64,000 nt of DNA from Pseudomonas sp. UBA2684 (GTDB lineage: Bacteria > Pseudomonadota > Gammaproteobacteria > Pseudomonadales > Pseudomonadaceae): NCBI GenBank assembly GCA_002354655.1, contig DELY01000019.1, positions 1-64,000 on the forward strand, read 5' to 3'. A program made the translations under genes and the position numbers. The notes under the pieces are model-generated. The model saw only the letters and a program-made list of their open reading frames with translations, ran no database searches and had not been told where the DNA came from. Of this stretch, positions 55,239 to 63,588 are shown one piece after another. Within the stretch, counting starts at the first letter, position 1; every line of letters begins with the position of its first letter.

Positions 55239-56607
55239 GTTAATGGCAATTCTGTTGTTCGCCAGCATTTGCTTGGCGCTGATGGCCGGCTACCCGGTGG
55301 CCTTCACCCTCGGTGGCGTATCCCTGCTGTTCGCCGGTATCGGCATTCTCACCAACACCTTCGATGCCGGTTACCTGAGCGCTCTGCCCAACCGGTTATT
55401 CGGCATCATGAACAACCAGACCATGCTGGCGGTGCCTCTGTTCGTGTTTATGGGCGTGATGCTGGAGAAATCCAGGGTCGCCGAAGACCTGCTGGAATCC
55501 ATGTCGCGGCTGTTCGGCACCCTGCGCGGCGGTCTGGCGATTTCCGTATGCGTGGTCGGCGCGCTGCTCGCCGCCAGCACCGGTATCGTCGGCGCCACCG
55601 TGGTGACCATGGGTCTGCTGGCCCTGCCCACCATGCTCCGGCGTGGTTACGACCCGGCCATCGCCACCGGCACCCTGGCGGCCACCGGCACCCTCGGGCA
55701 GATCATTCCGCCATCGATCGTGCTGGTGCTGTTGGGCGACGTGATGTCCAGCGCCTATCAGCAAGCGCAACTGAAGATGGGCATCTTCTCGCCAAAGACC
55801 GTCTCGGTCGGCGACCTGTTCGTCGGCGCGCTGATCCCCGGCCTGATGCTGGTTGGCATGTATATCCTTTACATCATCGGCGTGGCGATCTTCCAGCCGA
55901 AGAAATTGCCGGCACTGCCGCAGGAGGAGCTCGGCCCGATCGAATGGGACAAACTGATCAACGCGCTGGTGCCACCACTGCTGCTGATCGGCGCAGTACT
56001 CGGTTCGATCCTCGCCGGTTACGCCACACCGACCGAAGCCGCCGCTCTCGGCGCGCTGGGCGCCATGCTGCTGGCCTTCTACAAGGGCAAGCTGAACTTC
56101 GGCCAACTGCGTCAAGTGGCCTACGGCACCACCGAAATCACCGCCATGGTCTTCATGATCCTGATCGGTGCCTCGCTGTTTTCCCTGGTGTTCCGCGGCT
56201 TCGGCGGCGAAGCGATGATCGAGGACGTATTCGCACAATTGCCTGGCGGCGTACTCGGTGCGTTCTTCCTGGTGATGCTGGTGATCTTCCTGCTCGGCTT
56301 TATCCTCGACTTCATCGAGATCACCTTCGTGGTGGTACCGATTGTCGGCCCGGTATTGCTGGCCATGGGTCTGGACCCGGTGTGGCTGGGCGTGATGATC
56401 GCGCTGAACCTGCAAACATCCTTCCTCACCCCACCGTTCGGCTTCGCGCTGTTCTATTTGCGCGGGGTCACGCCCGCGTCGGTACCCACCAGCACCATCT
56501 ATAAGGGCGTGGTGCCGTTTATCCTGATCCAGCTGTTGCTGCTGGTCATCGCCTACCAGTTCCCAGGGCTGATCACCTGGCTACCGGAGCAGGTGTACGG
56601 CAAGTAA
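55231..56607 (+). CDS. TRAP transporter large permease subunit
   Basis: DctM-type large integral membrane protein of 458 residues, about 12 hydrophobic segments. Family signatures include LPNRLFGIMNNQTMLAVPLFVFMG (read in parts, residues about 50-73), ATGTLGQIIPPSIVLVLLGDV and LNLQTSFLTPPFGFALFYLRG. It forms the elevator-type transport domain. It overlaps dctQ by 8 bases and ends 17 bases before a terminator, so dctQM form one transcript. Confidence 0.96.
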   Translation: MAELMAILLFASICLALMAGYPVAFTLGGVSLLFAGIGILTNTFDAGYLSALPNRLFGIMNNQTMLAVPLFVFMGVMLEKSRVAEDLLESMSRLFGTLRGGLAISVCVVGALLAASTGIVGATVVTMGLLALPTMLRRGYDPAIATGTLAATGTLGQIIPPSIVLVLLGDVMSSAYQQAQLKMGIFSPKTVSVGDLFVGALIPGLMLVGMYILYIIGVAIFQPKKLPALPQEELGPIEWDKLINALVPPLLLIGAVLGSILAGYATPTEAAALGALGAMLLAFYKGKLNFGQLRQVAYGTTEITAMVFMILIGASLFSLVFRGFGGEAMIEDVFAQLPGGVLGAFFLVMLVIFLLGFILDFIEITFVVVPIVGPVLLAMGLDPVWLGVMIALNLQTSFLTPPFGFALFYLRGVTPASVPTSTIYKGVVPFILIQLLLLVIAYQFPGLITWLPEQVYGK

Positions 56608-56623
56608 CACCGCCGCACCTCAG

Positions 56624-56653
56624 CAAAACGCCCGTCCTGGTGACGGGCGTTTT
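56624..56653 (+). terminator. Rho-independent terminator after the TRAP permease genes
   Basis: AAAACGCCCGTC-CTGGT-GACGGGCGTTTT: perfect stem with A and T ends, 17 bases past the permease stop. Confidence 0.92.
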
Positions 56654-56727
56654 GCTATCTGCCCCTTGGACTGCCGGCCAAGCTGCGGTCCAATGGTGAG
56701 TACCCTCACCCGCAATAGAGCACGCCG

Positions 56728-57633
56728 ATGGCCACTTCCCATGTTGAACGCATCGAGCTGGACGGGCTCACCTGTTGGCGCGTCCGCCATGCCGATGCCG
56801 AACTGCTGATTGCCCAGCAAGGCGCTCAGCTACTCAGCTACCAACGCGATAACCAACCGCCACTGATCTGGCTGAGCGAGCAGGCGGCGTACCAGCGCGG
56901 GCAAAGCGTACGCGGCGGTGTGCCGGTGTGCTGGCCCTGGTTCGGCGACCTGCAACGCAATCCAGCCGCGGTACAAGCCATGCATCGACAACCCACGCAG
57001 GCGCCGGCACATGGCCTGGTGCGCGGCATCGATTGGCAGTTGCGCGGCATCGACAGCCAGGACGACGGGGTCAACCTCGAATTCACCTACAACAGCACCG
57101 AGCAAGCGCTGCCCGACTGGCCGCATGCGGCCGAACTGAGCCTGCGCATCCGCCTGGATAGCCACCTCAACCTTGACCTGTGCAGCCGCAACCTTGGCAC
57201 CACGGCGCTAGCCATCAGTCAGGCGCTGCACAGCTATTTCGCCGTCAGCGACATCCGCCAGGTGCACGTCGAAGGCCTGGAGGGCTGCCGCTACATCGAA
57301 ACCCTGGAAAACTGGCAGACCCGCCAGCAGAGTGGCCCGCTGGGTTTTCAGGGCGAAACCGACCGCATTTACCTGGAAACGCCGGCACACATGAGCATCC
57401 TTGATCCTGCCTGGCAGCGCCGCATCCTGCTGCGCAGCAGCGGCTCAGGCTCGGCCGTGCTGTGGAACCCATGGATCGCCAAGGCCCAACGCCTCTCGCA
57501 ATTCGCCGACACGGCCTGGCAGCGCATGCTGTGCATCGAACACGCCAACGTGCTCGATGACACACTGTTGCTGGCACCCGGCAGCCAGCACACCCTCAGC
57601 GTCAGCCTGTGGTCGGAACCGGTATTGAACTGA
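56728..57633 (+). CDS. D-hexose-6-phosphate mutarotase (aldose epimerase family)
   Basis: Interconverts alpha and beta anomers of hexose 6-phosphates, as the YeaD group does. The 301 residues show the family pattern: ELLIAQQGAQLLSYQRDN near residue 22, RGGVPVCWPWFGDL near 62-75, AHGLVRGIDWQL with the catalytic His, and LHSYFAVSDIRQVHVEGLEG. The C-terminal Glu general base is in MLCIEHANV. No signal peptide. The gene is alone between a terminator and the T6SS region, and its ribosome binding site is weak. Confidence 0.9.
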   Translation: MATSHVERIELDGLTCWRVRHADAELLIAQQGAQLLSYQRDNQPPLIWLSEQAAYQRGQSVRGGVPVCWPWFGDLQRNPAAVQAMHRQPTQAPAHGLVRGIDWQLRGIDSQDDGVNLEFTYNSTEQALPDWPHAAELSLRIRLDSHLNLDLCSRNLGTTALAISQALHSYFAVSDIRQVHVEGLEGCRYIETLENWQTRQQSGPLGFQGETDRIYLETPAHMSILDPAWQRRILLRSSGSGSAVLWNPWIAKAQRLSQFADTAWQRMLCIEHANVLDDTLLLAPGSQHTLSVSLWSEPVLN

Positions 57634-58114
57634 ACGAGCACTATCGATGTACGTCTGGCGGCCTACTCCTGGACCCGCCGGACGCTCCGCCGCCCAACCA
57701 TTCGCTTGCCACAATCAAACACCGTAAAACCGGGCGTCGATCACATAAAACGACCAATACCTCCACACTTATGTGATGCGCCACTAGTTTGCCAGTAAGT
57801 TATCTCTTACACGTCAGCAATAAAACTTCCTACATCTTTTAAGCACACTAAGACTTGCGAAATAGTCCGCAAAATTAATGGGAACCATCGTCCCATTAAT
57901 GCGTCGACAAATATTCCCTGCTGTTACACATTTCACACTTTCAATGGTTGCCCACTACCAACCATGGGACTAGGATGCCCACCTCATAAGGATTTTGCGC
58001 AACTTGTTGCACATTGATGTGCGCAACAAGTTGCGCAACTCAGACAATTTAAAGTGCCTGCTTATATAGCGCCACTTACTCTCGAATTGTCGGATTCAAC
58101 AATTGAGTCATGGA
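57634..58114. other. Long intergenic region upstream of the T6SS cluster
   Basis: About 480 bases without a gene and visibly more AT-rich than its surroundings. It must contain the promoter of tssA-B-C-E. The clearest element is the inverted repeat at 57995-58038. TTATAT at 58062-58067 could be a -10, but no good -35 lies 17 bases upstream. No intact GG-N10-GC sigma-54 site was found; GG-N9-GC near 57965 misses by one base. Confidence 0.55.
57995..58038. promoter_or_regulatory. Long inverted repeat upstream of tssA
   Basis: TTGCGCAACTTGTTGC (57995-58010) is matched perfectly by GCAACAAGTTGCGCAA (58023-58038) across 12 bases, which themselves contain ACAT/ATGT. Each arm also holds the 8-base palindrome TTGCGCAA. 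It lies 76 bases before the tssA ATG. It could be an operator for a dimeric or tetrameric regulator, or an RNA hairpin. Confidence 0.7.
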
Positions 58115-59677
58115 ATGACCTACGCCAACAAACTCACTGCTCATTATTTAGCGCTGGCCAAACTCCCTATTAACGAAGGGGACTTTGCCGGCAGCGACAT
58201 GCGTTACTCCAGCGAATATGAAGTCCTGGAAAACGAGCTGGGCAAGGCCACCGCGCTGCATGAAACCGCCGCGATCGACTGGCAGAAAGTCCGCGAAAAC
58301 AGCGAAACCCTGCTCAGCGCCCACTCCAAGGATTTACGCGTTGCCGCCTGGCTGATCTGGGGCCTGTATCAACGCGAATCCTTCGCTGGCCTGCAAGCCG
58401 GCTTGAGCCTGCTGCACTACCTCTGCCTCAACCACTGGAACGAACTGCACCCACGCAAGTCGCGCACCCGCGCCGCTGCCATCAGCTGGTTGCTGCCACG
58501 CCTGGAACAGGCACTGGCCGAGCATGTGCCGATTGGCGAGCAACTGGCGCTGTTCCGCAGTCTGGCCGAACAACTGCGCGCCCTGGAAACCTGCCTGTCG
58601 GCCCACCTGGGCACCGATGCCCCGCTGCTGCTGCCGTTGTGCCGGCGCCTGGACGAACTGGTCAAACGCGCCAGCCAAGGCCAGCCGGAGCCAGGCTCGG
58701 TCGGCGCGGCGATTGCCCAGGTCAAGCAGGCTGCCAGCCAGATGCTCACCCCCGGCGCCCCGGTAGAAAGCGAAAAAGAAGCGCACAAGAGCCTGCGCAG
58801 CCTGCAAGACCAGGCGCGGCCGCTGTGCGCCTATTGGCTCAAGCAGAAAGCCAGCGACCTGCGCGCGCTGCGCCTGGCCCGCACCTTGTTGTGGCTACCC
58901 ATCGACAGCCTGCCGGAACGCAACGCCGAACAGATCACCGCCCTGCGCGGCCTGCCCGCCGACAAGCTGGCCAGCTATCAGGAACGCTACCAGAACGGCC
59001 AGTACGCCGACCTGCTGGTCGACCTGGAGGCCAGCATCGCCCGTGCGCCCTTCTGGCTCGACGGCCAGCACTTGGTCTGGCAATGCCTGCAAGGCCTGGA
59101 AGCAGAACAGGCAATGCGCGAAGTGGAAATCCAACTCACCCTGTTCCTGCAACGCATGCACGGCCTGGAGGAACTGCGCTACCACGACGGCAGCGCCTTC
59201 GCCGATGCGCAGACCCGCGCCTGGCTGAGCGCCCACGTGATGCCACACCTGCACGCGCCGGTCAGCGAAAACACCCCAGTGGCCAATGAAAGCGGCAGCC
59301 AGCCAGCCTGGGACATCGCCTTGCAGGAAGTCCTGCCGAAACTGCGCAAGGACGGCCTGAAAGCCGCCGTGCAACAACTCAAGCAAGGCCTGGGCAAGGC
59401 ACGCGGCGGCCGCGAACGTTTCTTCTGGCAACTGACCCTGGCGCGCCTGTGCTTCAGCGCCAAGAAATACGAACTGGCCAAGACCCAGCTCGACTCGCTC
59501 GACCAGACGCTGCAAGCCACCGGCCTAAGCGACTGGGAACCCGATCTCGCCCTGGATGTACTGCGCATGCTGCACAGCTGCTGCGAGCTGTTGCCGCAGA
59601 ACCACGCCGTACGTGAAAGCAAGGAAGAGATCTACCGCAGGTTGTGCCACCTCGATCTTGAAGTGGTACTGGAGTAA
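58115..59677 (+). CDS. tssA: Type VI secretion protein TssA
   Basis: Baseplate- or sheath-cap-associated T6SS component of 520 residues. The N-terminal ImpA-type domain shows SSEYEVLENELGKATALHE, DLRVAAWLIWGLYQRESFAGLQAGLSLLHYL and NELHPRKSRTRAAAISWLLPRLE (read in parts). The C-terminal part is helical and ends with LCHLDLEVVLE, typical of TssA proteins of the VasJ kind. The ATG at 58115 is chosen; a TTG four codons upstream is an alternative and neither has a strong ribosome binding site. It heads the operon, 52 bases before tssB. Confidence 0.92.
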   Translation: MTYANKLTAHYLALAKLPINEGDFAGSDMRYSSEYEVLENELGKATALHETAAIDWQKVRENSETLLSAHSKDLRVAAWLIWGLYQRESFAGLQAGLSLLHYLCLNHWNELHPRKSRTRAAAISWLLPRLEQALAEHVPIGEQLALFRSLAEQLRALETCLSAHLGTDAPLLLPLCRRLDELVKRASQGQPEPGSVGAAIAQVKQAASQMLTPGAPVESEKEAHKSLRSLQDQARPLCAYWLKQKASDLRALRLARTLLWLPIDSLPERNAEQITALRGLPADKLASYQERYQNGQYADLLVDLEASIARAPFWLDGQHLVWQCLQGLEAEQAMREVEIQLTLFLQRMHGLEELRYHDGSAFADAQTRAWLSAHVMPHLHAPVSENTPVANESGSQPAWDIALQEVLPKLRKDGLKAAVQQLKQGLGKARGGRERFFWQLTLARLCFSAKKYELAKTQLDSLDQTLQATGLSDWEPDLALDVLRMLHSCCELLPQNHAVRESKEEIYRRLCHLDLEVVLE

Positions 59678-59729
59678 GGCGCGACCGCGCAACTAGGCCC
59701 TCGGGCCATAACCGTAACGGAGAAAGACC

Positions 59730-60236
59730 ATGGCCAAAGAAGGCTCGGTAGCCCCCAAGGAACGCATCAACGTCACCTTCAAACCTGCCACCGGTGGTGC
59801 TCAGGAAGAGATCGAACTGCCGCTGAAACTGATGGTTCTGGGTGATTTCACCCAGCGCGCCGATGATCGCAAGATCGAAGACCGCAAGCCGATCAGCATC
59901 GACAAGAACAGCTTCGACGAAGTGCTGGCCAAGCAGGAACTCAACCTGACGTTCGCCGTCCCTAATCGTCTGCAGGACGACGCCGAAGGCGACGACATGG
60001 CGGTGCAGCTGCGCATCAACTCGATGAAGGACTTCAACCCGGCCAACCTGGTCGAGCAAGTGCCCGAGCTGCAGAAGCTGATGGAACTGCGCGACGCCCT
60101 GGTAGCCCTCAAAGGCCCACTGGGCAACGCCCCAGCCTTCCGCAAGGCGATCGAAAGCGTGCTGGCCGACGACGACTCGCGGGACCGCGTACTCGGCGAA
60201 CTCGGCCTGGCTGCCCAAGCCAAGCTGGACTCCTGA
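59730..60236 (+). CDS. tssB: T6SS contractile sheath small subunit TssB
   Basis: Small sheath protein (VipA/ImpB), 168 residues, which assembles with TssC into the contractile tube. Conserved parts are the start MAKEGSVAPKERINVTFKP, LPLKLMVLGDFTQRAD, the interface strand LNLTFAVPNRL and SMKDFNPANLVEQVPEL. CGGAGAAAG precedes the ATG. It lies 25 bases before tssC. Confidence 0.98.
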   Translation: MAKEGSVAPKERINVTFKPATGGAQEEIELPLKLMVLGDFTQRADDRKIEDRKPISIDKNSFDEVLAKQELNLTFAVPNRLQDDAEGDDMAVQLRINSMKDFNPANLVEQVPELQKLMELRDALVALKGPLGNAPAFRKAIESVLADDDSRDRVLGELGLAAQAKLDS

Positions 60237-60261
60237 TCTCAATTAACAAGGAAGCTAATTC

Positions 60262-61737
60262 ATGAGCACTAGCGCAGCAGTGGAAGGCGGCCGTAGCGCC
60301 GCCGAACTCGGCATTCTCGACCGCATCATCGCCGAGACCAAACTGACTCCGGACGACGAAGCCTATGACATCGCCAAGCGTGGCGTGTCGGCCTTTATCG
60401 AAGAGTTGCTGAAGCCGCAGAACGAAAATGAGCCGGTGAAAAAGGCCATGGTCGACCGCATGATCGCGGAGATCGACGCCAAGCTCAGCCGGCAGATGGA
60501 CGAAATCCTCCACAACCCGGAATTCCAGGCCCTGGAATCCTCCTGGCGCGGCCTCAAGCTGCTGGTGGACCGCACCAACTTCCGCGAAAACATCAAGCTG
60601 GAGATCATCAACGCCTCCAAGCAGGACCTGCTCGATGACTTCGAAGACAGCCCGGAAATCACCCAGTCCGGCCTGTACAAGCACATCTACACCGCCGAAT
60701 ACGGCCAGTTCGGTGGCCAGCCGGTCGGCGCGCTGATCGCCAACTACTTCTTCGACCCGAGCGCGCCGGACGTCAAGACCCTGCAATACGTGGCCAGTGT
60801 CGCCACCATGTCCCACGCGCCATTTATCGCCGCTGCCGGTCCGAAATTCTTCGGCCTGGAAAGCTTCACCGGCCTGCCGGACCTGAAGGATCTGAAAGAT
60901 CACTTCGAAGGCCCGCAATTCGCCAAGTGGCAGAGCTTCCGCGAGCAGGAAGACGCCCGCTACGTCGGCCTCACCGTACCGCGCTTCCTGTTGCGCAACC
61001 CCTACGATCCGGAAGACAACCCGGTAAAGACCTTCGTCTACAAAGAGAACGTCGCCAACAGCCACGAGCACTACCTGTGGGGCAACACTGCCTACACCTT
61101 CGCCAGCAAACTGACCGACAGCTTCGCCAAGTTCCGCTGGTGCCCGAACATCATCGGCCCGCAAAGCGGTGGCGCGGTGGAAGACCTGCCGCTGCACCAC
61201 TTCGAAAGCATGGGCGAGATCGAAACCAAGATCCCCACCGAAGTGCTGGTCTCCGACCGTCGTGAATACGAGCTGGCCGAAGAAGGCTTTATCGCCCTGA
61301 CCATGCGCAAAGGCAGCGACAACGCCGCGTTCTTCTCCGCCAACTCGGCGCAGAAGCCGAAGTTCTTCGGCATCAGCGAAGAAGGCAAGACCGCCGAACT
61401 GAACTACAAGCTCGGCACCCAGCTGCCCTACCTGTTCATCGTCAACCGCCTGGCCCACTACCTGAAAGTGCTGCAGCGCGAGCAGATCGGCGCGTGGAAA
61501 GAGCGCACCGACCTCGAACAGGAGCTCAACAAGTGGATTCGCCAGTTCGTTGCCGACCAGGAAAACCCCAGCTCCGAAGTACGTAGCCGTCGTCCGCTGC
61601 GCGCCGCTCAAGTGATCGTCAGCGATGTGGATGGTGAGCCGGGCTGGTACCGCGTCAGCCTCAACGTGCGCCCGCACTTCAAGTACATGGGTGCCGATTT
61701 CACCCTGTCCTTGGTCGGCAAGCTGGACAAGGAATAA
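60262..61737 (+). CDS. tssC: T6SS contractile sheath large subunit TssC
   Basis: Large sheath protein (VipB/EvpB), 491 residues, the usual length. Recognisable segments are FQALESSWRGLKLLVDRTNF, GQFGGQPVGALIANYFF, PFIAAAGPKFFGLESF, ARYVGLTVPRFLLRNPY, and the ClpV-relevant C-terminal core RRPLRAAQVIVSDVDGEPGWY (read in parts). AAGGAAG lies 9-14 bases before the ATG. GC content is high, like the rest of the chromosome. The next gene is tssE, with no hcp between. Confidence 0.98.
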   Translation: MSTSAAVEGGRSAAELGILDRIIAETKLTPDDEAYDIAKRGVSAFIEELLKPQNENEPVKKAMVDRMIAEIDAKLSRQMDEILHNPEFQALESSWRGLKLLVDRTNFRENIKLEIINASKQDLLDDFEDSPEITQSGLYKHIYTAEYGQFGGQPVGALIANYFFDPSAPDVKTLQYVASVATMSHAPFIAAAGPKFFGLESFTGLPDLKDLKDHFEGPQFAKWQSFREQEDARYVGLTVPRFLLRNPYDPEDNPVKTFVYKENVANSHEHYLWGNTAYTFASKLTDSFAKFRWCPNIIGPQSGGAVEDLPLHHFESMGEIETKIPTEVLVSDRREYELAEEGFIALTMRKGSDNAAFFSANSAQKPKFFGISEEGKTAELNYKLGTQLPYLFIVNRLAHYLKVLQREQIGAWKERTDLEQELNKWIRQFVADQENPSSEVRSRRPLRAAQVIVSDVDGEPGWYRVSLNVRPHFKYMGADFTLSLVGKLDKE

Positions 61738-61745
61738 GCATCCTT

Positions 61746-62153
61746 ATGTCAGGTTACGGAAGCCTATTCGAACGCCTCGGCGGTGAAGCCAGCCAGCGCG
61801 CTGGCTGGAGCCGCGAGGTCGCCGCCATGGCGTCGGTGGCTACCCACCTGGCGAAAATGCTCAGCACCCGGGCGGGTAGCGTGCAAACGCTGCCCGACTA
61901 CGGGTTGCCCGATCTCAACGATATGCGCCTGTCGCTGCACGATTCGCTGCAGCAGGCGCGTATCGCCATCGAACGCTTTATCGAAGCGTACGAACCACGC
62001 TTGACCGAAGTGCGGGTGATTTCCCTGCCTCGCGACCACGACCCGCTGAGCCTGGCCTTTGCCATCGAAGGCCTGCTGCAAGTCGAAGGTTTCAAGCGCC
62101 AAGTGAGTTTCTCCGCAAGCCTGGATGGCAGCGGACAAGTGAAAGTTCATTGA
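61746..62153 (+). CDS. tssE: T6SS baseplate protein TssE
   Basis: gp25-like baseplate protein of 135 residues that starts sheath polymerisation. The gp25 signature is present in LAKMLSTRAGSVQTLPDYGLPDLND (read in parts, residues about 36-60) and FIEAYEPRLTEVRV, with the conserved EPR. The N-terminal SLFERLGG is typical. It begins 8 bases after tssC and ends 12 bases before the PAAR gene. In most clusters tssF follows here; instead a PAAR-effector cassette does. Confidence 0.95.
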   Translation: MSGYGSLFERLGGEASQRAGWSREVAAMASVATHLAKMLSTRAGSVQTLPDYGLPDLNDMRLSLHDSLQQARIAIERFIEAYEPRLTEVRVISLPRDHDPLSLAFAIEGLLQVEGFKRQVSFSASLDGSGQVKVH

Positions 62154-62165
62154 GGAGCGATAAGG

Positions 62166-62684
62166 ATGTCCGGTAAACCCGCCGCCCGCGTCAGTGACCC
62201 CACCGCCTGCCCGATCCCCGGCCACGGCAGTAACCCGATTGTCGCCGGCTCCCCCGACGTGCTGTTCGACAACCTGCCGGCCGCGCGCATGGGCGACCCT
62301 TCCGCCTGCGGCGGCGCCATGGCCGGCGCGGTGATTCCCACCGTGCTGATCAACGGCAAGCCAGCCACCGTGCTCGGCACCGTGGGTAGTCATGGCAATC
62401 CGGTAACTGCGGGTTCGGGGACAGTATTGATTGGGACCGCTCACTCGCCTGCGCCATTTATTGAGCCTCTTGGTCTTCCGGGCTTCTTCGACGAGTTTTT
62501 TGTTATTCAGGACGATAGCGGGAACCCTATAGCCAACTATGGCTACCGCATTGTCACTGCATCTGGCGAAGTGCATGAGGGCATCACAGATAGCGAAGGC
62601 AAGACAACTGTCATCAACACGGGCAAACAGCGTCAGGAGCTGACCATTTCACTGCTACAGCCAAACGGTGTCGCTCATGCCTGA
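62166..62684 (+). CDS. PAAR-repeat spike-tip protein with C-terminal extension
   Basis: Spike tip that caps VgrG and carries effectors, 172 residues. Residues 1-92 are a PAAR domain: AARVSDPTACPIPGHGSNPIVAGSPDVLFDN, AARMGDPSACGG and ILINGKPA-type repeats, with the His and Cys that hold zinc. Residues about 108-160 form an extension, FFVIQDDSGNPIANYGYRI...GEVHEGITDSEGKTTVI, with the look of a transthyretin-like beta sandwich, known to hold effectors in some VgrG/PAAR proteins. AAGGA precedes the ATG. GC content falls from about position 62430 onward, where the extension begins. It overlaps the next gene by 8 bases. Confidence 0.9.
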   Translation: MSGKPAARVSDPTACPIPGHGSNPIVAGSPDVLFDNLPAARMGDPSACGGAMAGAVIPTVLINGKPATVLGTVGSHGNPVTAGSGTVLIGTAHSPAPFIEPLGLPGFFDEFFVIQDDSGNPIANYGYRIVTASGEVHEGITDSEGKTTVINTGKQRQELTISLLQPNGVAHA

Positions 62685-63588
62685 TGCAGCCCTGAAACGT
62701 GCCAACTCCACACCGTCAACCCAGCGTACTGGGCAGGTCGTTAACCTGAAGCTGGCAAAGCTTGCTCGCTATGAGCTAAACATTCGCTCATTTCATCCAG
62801 GCAAGACTTTTGGCTGGAGCGGTTTAAATTTTGAAGGTGATGCCCGTGGTTTTTCTCTGAGAGCAAGTGGTGTCTCTGGAGAAGTTGGGGCAGAGGTCAC
62901 GTCACGAATCTGGCATCGTTTCAAGGTGGATGCTCTCTCCGGTAAAGCACTTGACGTAGGAACCGAATCGAATGATTCCGGAAAAATTAGCGGCAATCAC
63001 ACTCGATATGATGGAGTTCTAAAGCCCAAGGGCGATGCTTGGCCAGTTTTAAGAAAGGAAGACGGCCCAGTTACGACACTGCATATCGACGGAGGATATG
63101 CAGGTGAGAACCATGCATTTTTTCCGTCTGCTGAATTGAAGGAAAATCTAGGCGTGACATTTGTCCCCAGTCTAGACGTTAGTTACAAGTTCGTTATCAC
63201 TATTGATCGCGTATCCAAACATATGGATATCGTCACCTATGTGAGTGGTGACGGCTTCCCGAATTGTGAAGCTTTTATTGTCGACCCAGCAGGCACTGCG
63301 ATTTTTCTGGGTATACATGTACGCAAAGGTGCGGCTTTATTCTCCCTCTGGGGAGATAAAAAGTATCCGATGATAGCTTCTGCCATACGAATCGGCCTCG
63401 ACGACAATGGTAACTTTAACGGCCTTATTGCAAACGAACTGAAGCGCAGACAACAAAATAAAGAAAAGCTCGAATTCCATACAATTGCCGTGTGGAACGA
63501 ATTCTTCCTAACTCTCGACCCCAGTGCCGAGCGATGGATGTGGCCATGGCAAGAGCCTATGCCCAATAAGTCGAGAGCAAATCAATGA
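62677..63588 (+). CDS. Candidate T6SS effector of unknown family
   Basis: Protein of 303 residues I do not recognise. There is no signal peptide. The N-terminal part (LARYELNIRSFHPGKTFGWSGLNFEGDARGFSL, in parts) and the middle (KISGNHTRYDGVLKPKG, VTTLHIDGGYAGENHAFFP) look beta-rich; SLDVSYKFVITIDRVSKHMD and TAIFLGIHVRKGAALFSLWG are the most hydrophobic stretches. There is no GxSxG lipase motif and no amidase or nuclease motif that I can see. The ATG overlaps the PAAR stop by 8 bases. Hand counts give 27/60 and 24/60 GC in two blocks, against 38/60 in tssC. Position after a PAAR-extension gene and before a membrane-protein gene argues for a toxin. Confidence 0.7.
   Translation: MPDAALKRANSTPSTQRTGQVVNLKLAKLARYELNIRSFHPGKTFGWSGLNFEGDARGFSLRASGVSGEVGAEVTSRIWHRFKVDALSGKALDVGTESNDSGKISGNHTRYDGVLKPKGDAWPVLRKEDGPVTTLHIDGGYAGENHAFFPSAELKENLGVTFVPSLDVSYKFVITIDRVSKHMDIVTYVSGDGFPNCEAFIVDPAGTAIFLGIHVRKGAALFSLWGDKKYPMIASAIRIGLDDNGNFNGLIANELKRRQQNKEKLEFHTIAVWNEFFLTLDPSAERWMWPWQEPMPNKSRANQ

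Noticed and set aside
57964..57977. Possible sigma-54 promoter before tssA
   Set aside because: GG and GC are separated by 9 rather than 10 bases and the flanks do not match TGGCAC/TTGC.
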